Made by a program: the position numbers and the translations under genes. This document shows positions 3,619-5,944 of a DNA stretch of 5,944 bases, piece after piece. The DNA is from SURF-32 sp964648365 (GTDB taxonomy: Bacteria > Planctomycetota > Phycisphaerae > UBA1845), in NCBI GenBank assembly GCA_964648365.1, contig CAZYLK010000266.1:1-5944 (forward strand), written 5' to 3'. The notes beneath the pieces were generated by a model. That model ran no database searches, was not told the DNA's origin, and saw nothing but the letters and a program-made list of their open reading frames with translations. Numbering within the stretch: the stretch's first letter is position 1; each line of letters starts with the position of its first letter.

Positions 3619-5944
3619 TCAGCCGCCTGTGTCGCGACGCCGGGGCGGGTTGTCGCCTGGACCGGCGCCCCGGCCGGCGCGGGCCTTGGCCAGCTCCGAT
3701 GTCGCGGTTCGCGTCAGTGCGTGTTCCGCACCGAGGACGCGGCGCATCAGCGGCAGGTTGCGTTCGAGCACGTCGACGGCCGCGCTGAAATCCCCCATCG
3801 CGTTGTACACGCCGCCGAGACTTGCGGCCGTGGAAAGCGTCTCGACGTGTTCCGCGCCGAGCACGCGGGTTTCGATCTCCAGGGCTTCGACCAAGAGGGG
3901 CGCCGCGTCGTCATATCGACCCAGCGTCTTGTAGAGCACCGCGAGGTTCTCCATCGAGGCGACGGTGCTGGGGTGGTCGCGGCCCAGTACGCGACGCTTG
4001 ATGTCCAGCGCGCGGACGCACAGCGGCTCGCCGTCATCGTAGCGACCCTGCTCCAGATACAGAATCGCCAGGTTGTTCAATGTACGCAGCGTGTCCGGAT
4101 GCTCCTCGCCCAATACACGCTGTTGAACCGCCAGCGCCTCTCGTGCGATCGGTTCCGCCTCTTCGTAGCGACCCTGCAGCGTGTACAGGCCGGCCAGGTT
4201 GCACAACGTTGCGAGCGTGGCGGGGTGTTCAGGGCCCAGGACGCGCTGCTCGATCGCCATCGACTTCAACCGTCGCGCCTCCGCCTCGTCGTAGCGGCCC
4301 TGATCCTGGTAGATCGTCGCCAGGTTATTGGCGAAGCTCAGCGCGCTCGGATGCTCCTCGCCCAGTGTGCGCTCCAGGCTGTCGAGCGTGCTCGCAAGAA
4401 GCGGTTCGGCCTCCGTAAAGCGACCCTGACTCTGGTAGATCAGGGCCAGGCTGTTGAGAAGGGCGAGCGTGTCCGGATGCGACTCGCCCCGGACGCGCTT
4501 CGTCAACGCCAGCGCCTGAAGGGTCAGGCGCTCGGCTTCTACGAACCGGCCCTGCTTTTGAAACAGAATCGCCAGGTTGCCCATCGCGGTGACGCTGTCC
4601 GGGTGCGTCTCGCCAAGATCGCGCGTCCGAACATCGAGCGTCTTTCGGAATAGCGGCTCCGCGTCCGAGTAACGGCCCTGATCGGCATACACCGCCGCCA
4701 GGTTGTACATGGCCGCGACGGTCTCCGGGTGCTCATCACCGAGCATCCGCCGACAGGCGTCGAGCGACTCGACGCCCAGTGACTCCGCCTCGCCGTAACG
4801 CCCCTGGCGATGCACAACCGTCGTCAGGAACCGCGCCAACACGCGTCGCAGTTCTTCCAGTTCTTCCCGATGCCCGACCTCCTGGAGCAGACCGCGGATC
4901 AGCAGTTCCGTCTGTGCATACTGGCCGCGATCATAGGCGACGCGGATCAGGCCATACCGCAGCCACGCCAACTGGGCGTCGTCGGAACCGGATTCTCGGC
5001 GGTAGAGGTCAAGCGCGGTCGTCAGATGCGGCTCCGCATCGTCCGGCAGGCCAAGCCCCAGGTACGCACTGCCCACCGTCCGGCGGATGGCTGCCTCGAC
5101 GAGCGGTTGTCCCGCGAACTGCGTGCGCACCGTTCGACCGAAGTCGTCCAGCAGTTGCCGGACGGTGTAGTCGGCGCCCTTCTGCTCGTTCGGATCGGCC
5201 GAGTCGAACATGTCTTCGATCAGTGCGATGACGGCGTTGGCGCGGGCCAACTCGTGCCGGGTTGCCGTTTCCGCCCGCTCGGCACGCTGCTTTTCTCCCA
5301 GCGCTCGAATCATGCCCGTGGTGGTGCCGGCCAGGCCCAGCAGCAGGGACGCCGCGACCAGGCCGGCTGCGATCACCTGCCCGCGGCGGCGCTTGACGAA
5401 CTTGCGCACCCGATAGACCGCGCTCGGGGGCCCGGCCAGCACCGGCTCGTCGCCCAGGTGCCGCTGGATGTCCGTCGCCAGCCCGCTGGCGGTCTCGTAG
5501 CGACGCGCGCGGTCCTTCTCCAGGCACTTCATCACGATCCAGTCGAGATCACCGCGCAGCGTCAGGCCGAGCCGGCGGACGTCCGTCCCGCGCCGGGTTA
5601 CGACGGTGATCGCGGCCGCACCCAGGTCTGACAGCCGCGCGCTGGGCCGGGGCGGATCGACCTCGCGGATGGTCCGCAGCATCTCAATCATCCCCCGACC
5701 GGCCAGGGTACGATCGCCGAACGGCATCGCCCCCGTCAGCAACTCGTACAGCAGTGCACCCAGGCTGTAGATGTCGCTGCGCGTGTCGATATCCATCCCC
5801 CCGAGTTCAGCCTGCTCTGGCGACATATAAGCGGGCGTGCCAACGATCTGACCGTGCTCCGTGAAGAGCGATCTCTGCGTCAGTTCGGTGTTCGTGGCCT
5901 TGGCGATGCCGAAGTCGATGACCTTGGGCAGCGGCACGCCGTCC
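3619..5944 (-). CDS. Ser/Thr protein kinase with transmembrane helix and TPR array (5' end missing)
   Basis: At least 774 residues are present; the frame stays open through the right edge, so the GTG at 5937 is an internal Val and not a start. Numbering from that codon: VIDFGIAK (6-13) holds the metal-binding DFG, GTPAYMSPEQ (33-42) is the activation-segment end with SPE in place of APE, and SDIYSLG (54-60) and LTGAMPFG (67-74) follow. The glycine loop, VAIK lysine and catalytic HRD lie outside the window. The RGDLDWIVMKCLEKDRARRY block (128-147) ends the kinase. A basic stretch (KFVKRRRG) precedes a transmembrane helix at ~187-210. A helical linker with EKQRAERAETATRHELARAN and degenerate TPR-like units (~285-377) lead into nine 42-residue TPRs and a short polar tail, GDNPPRRRDTGG. 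The kinase is therefore cytoplasmic and the TPR part probably on the other face, for ligand or partner binding; the substrate is unknown. The gene is convergent with ssrA, 84 bases away. Codon use is strongly GC-biased. Confidence 0.94.
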   Translation of the reverse strand, partial: DGVPLPKVIDFGIAKATNTELTQRSLFTEHGQIVGTPAYMSPEQAELGGMDIDTRSDIYSLGALLYELLTGAMPFGDRTLAGRGMIEMLRTIREVDPPRPSARLSDLGAAAITVVTRRGTDVRRLGLTLRGDLDWIVMKCLEKDRARRYETASGLATDIQRHLGDEPVLAGPPSAVYRVRKFVKRRRGQVIAAGLVAASLLLGLAGTTTGMIRALGEKQRAERAETATRHELARANAVIALIEDMFDSADPNEQKGADYTVRQLLDDFGRTVRTQFAGQPLVEAAIRRTVGSAYLGLGLPDDAEPHLTTALDLYRRESGSDDAQLAWLRYGLIRVAYDRGQYAQTELLIRGLLQEVGHREELEELRRVLARFLTTVVHRQGRYGEAESLGVESLDACRRMLGDEHPETVAAMYNLAAVYADQGRYSDAEPLFRKTLDVRTRDLGETHPDSVTAMGNLAILFQKQGRFVEAERLTLQALALTKRVRGESHPDTLALLNSLALIYQSQGRFTEAEPLLASTLDSLERTLGEEHPSALSFANNLATIYQDQGRYDEAEARRLKSMAIEQRVLGPEHPATLATLCNLAGLYTLQGRYEEAEPIAREALAVQQRVLGEEHPDTLRTLNNLAILYLEQGRYDDGEPLCVRALDIKRRVLGRDHPSTVASMENLAVLYKTLGRYDDAAPLLVEALEIETRVLGAEHVETLSTAASLGGVYNAMGDFSAAVDVLERNLPLMRRVLGAEHALTRTATSELAKARAGRGAGPGDNPPRRRDTGG
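3673..4806 (-). repeat. Nine tandem 126-bp units encoding 42-residue TPRs
   Basis: Nine units of exactly 42 codons with no insertion between them. Unit boundaries on the plus strand fall at 3673, 3799, 3925, 4051, 4177, 4303, 4429, 4555 and 4681. The consensus is QGRYxEAEPL, then a helix with AL near positions 15-16, RVLGEEHPDTL, and NLAxLYxxQ. The 42-residue period with the LGxxHPxT motif is that of kinesin-light-chain-type TPRs (TPR_12), longer than the 34-residue classical unit. The last two units diverge (VETLSTAASLGGVYNA and ALTRTATSELAKARAG), as expected for a capping end. The DNA units are similar but not identical. Confidence 0.93.

Noticed and set aside
3535..4653. Plus-strand open frame of 372 codons opposite the TPR array
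   Set aside because: It is the antisense shadow of the 126-bp repeats, with repeated Arg/Val/Gln-rich units and no domain. The minus-strand TPR protein is unmistakable.
4810..5631. Plus-strand open frame of 273 codons opposite the kinase
   Set aside because: It is antisense to the kinase C-lobe, transmembrane helix and linker, rich in Gln/Arg/Gly as expected for a shadow of a GC-rich gene, and lacks a ribosome-binding site.

Overview
The window looks like a high-GC chromosomal segment from a member of the Planctomycetota, or a close relative. The main evidence is a receptor-like Ser/Thr kinase fused to kinesin-light-chain-type TPR repeats. Its post-kinase block (LRGDLDWIVMKCLEKDRARRYETA, here residues 128-150 with the DIQRHL segment after it) is typical of those bacteria. 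Long non-coding gaps and GC-rich palindromes fit the same picture. This placement is inferred from style, not from a database match.

Layout from left to right. (1) 1-199, minus strand: the N-terminal end of a membrane protein gene that runs off the left edge. (2) 200-1010: a long gap with a hairpin, one promoter-like element and no gene I can defend. (3) 1011-1619, plus strand: a complete gene for a zinc-ribbon plus DUF4145-like protein. (4) 1768-2430, minus strand, convergent with the previous gene: a small single-pass membrane protein with a helical, probably coiled-coil domain, family not recognised. Lines sampled in these two genes are about 45-50% G+C, against roughly 65-77% in the sampled outer parts, so 700-2440 may be an acquired cassette. 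(5) 2431-3181: a gap with a 12-bp perfect hairpin, a possible gene remnant on the minus strand and a GC-rich palindromic element. (6) 3182-3534, plus strand: a complete one-piece tmRNA gene (ssrA). Both ends pair, at least three pseudoknots can be drawn, and it has an internal tag frame encoding GNYQFAMAA followed by TAA. (7) 3619-5944, minus strand: the kinase-TPR gene, whose N-terminal half of the kinase domain lies beyond the right edge.

The genes do not form one operon. The tmRNA (with SmpB, not in the window) rescues stalled ribosomes. The kinase is a membrane-anchored signalling protein with a large TPR sensor or scaffold. The two mid-window genes are accessory proteins of unknown role, lying tail to tail. 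No CRISPR array, complete mobile element, tRNA or rRNA was seen. The best-supported non-obvious item is the tmRNA, where open frames on the opposite strand would mislead a protein-only annotation. No complete new system is demonstrable here; the DUF4145/membrane-protein cassette is the most plausible candidate for unexplored biology.
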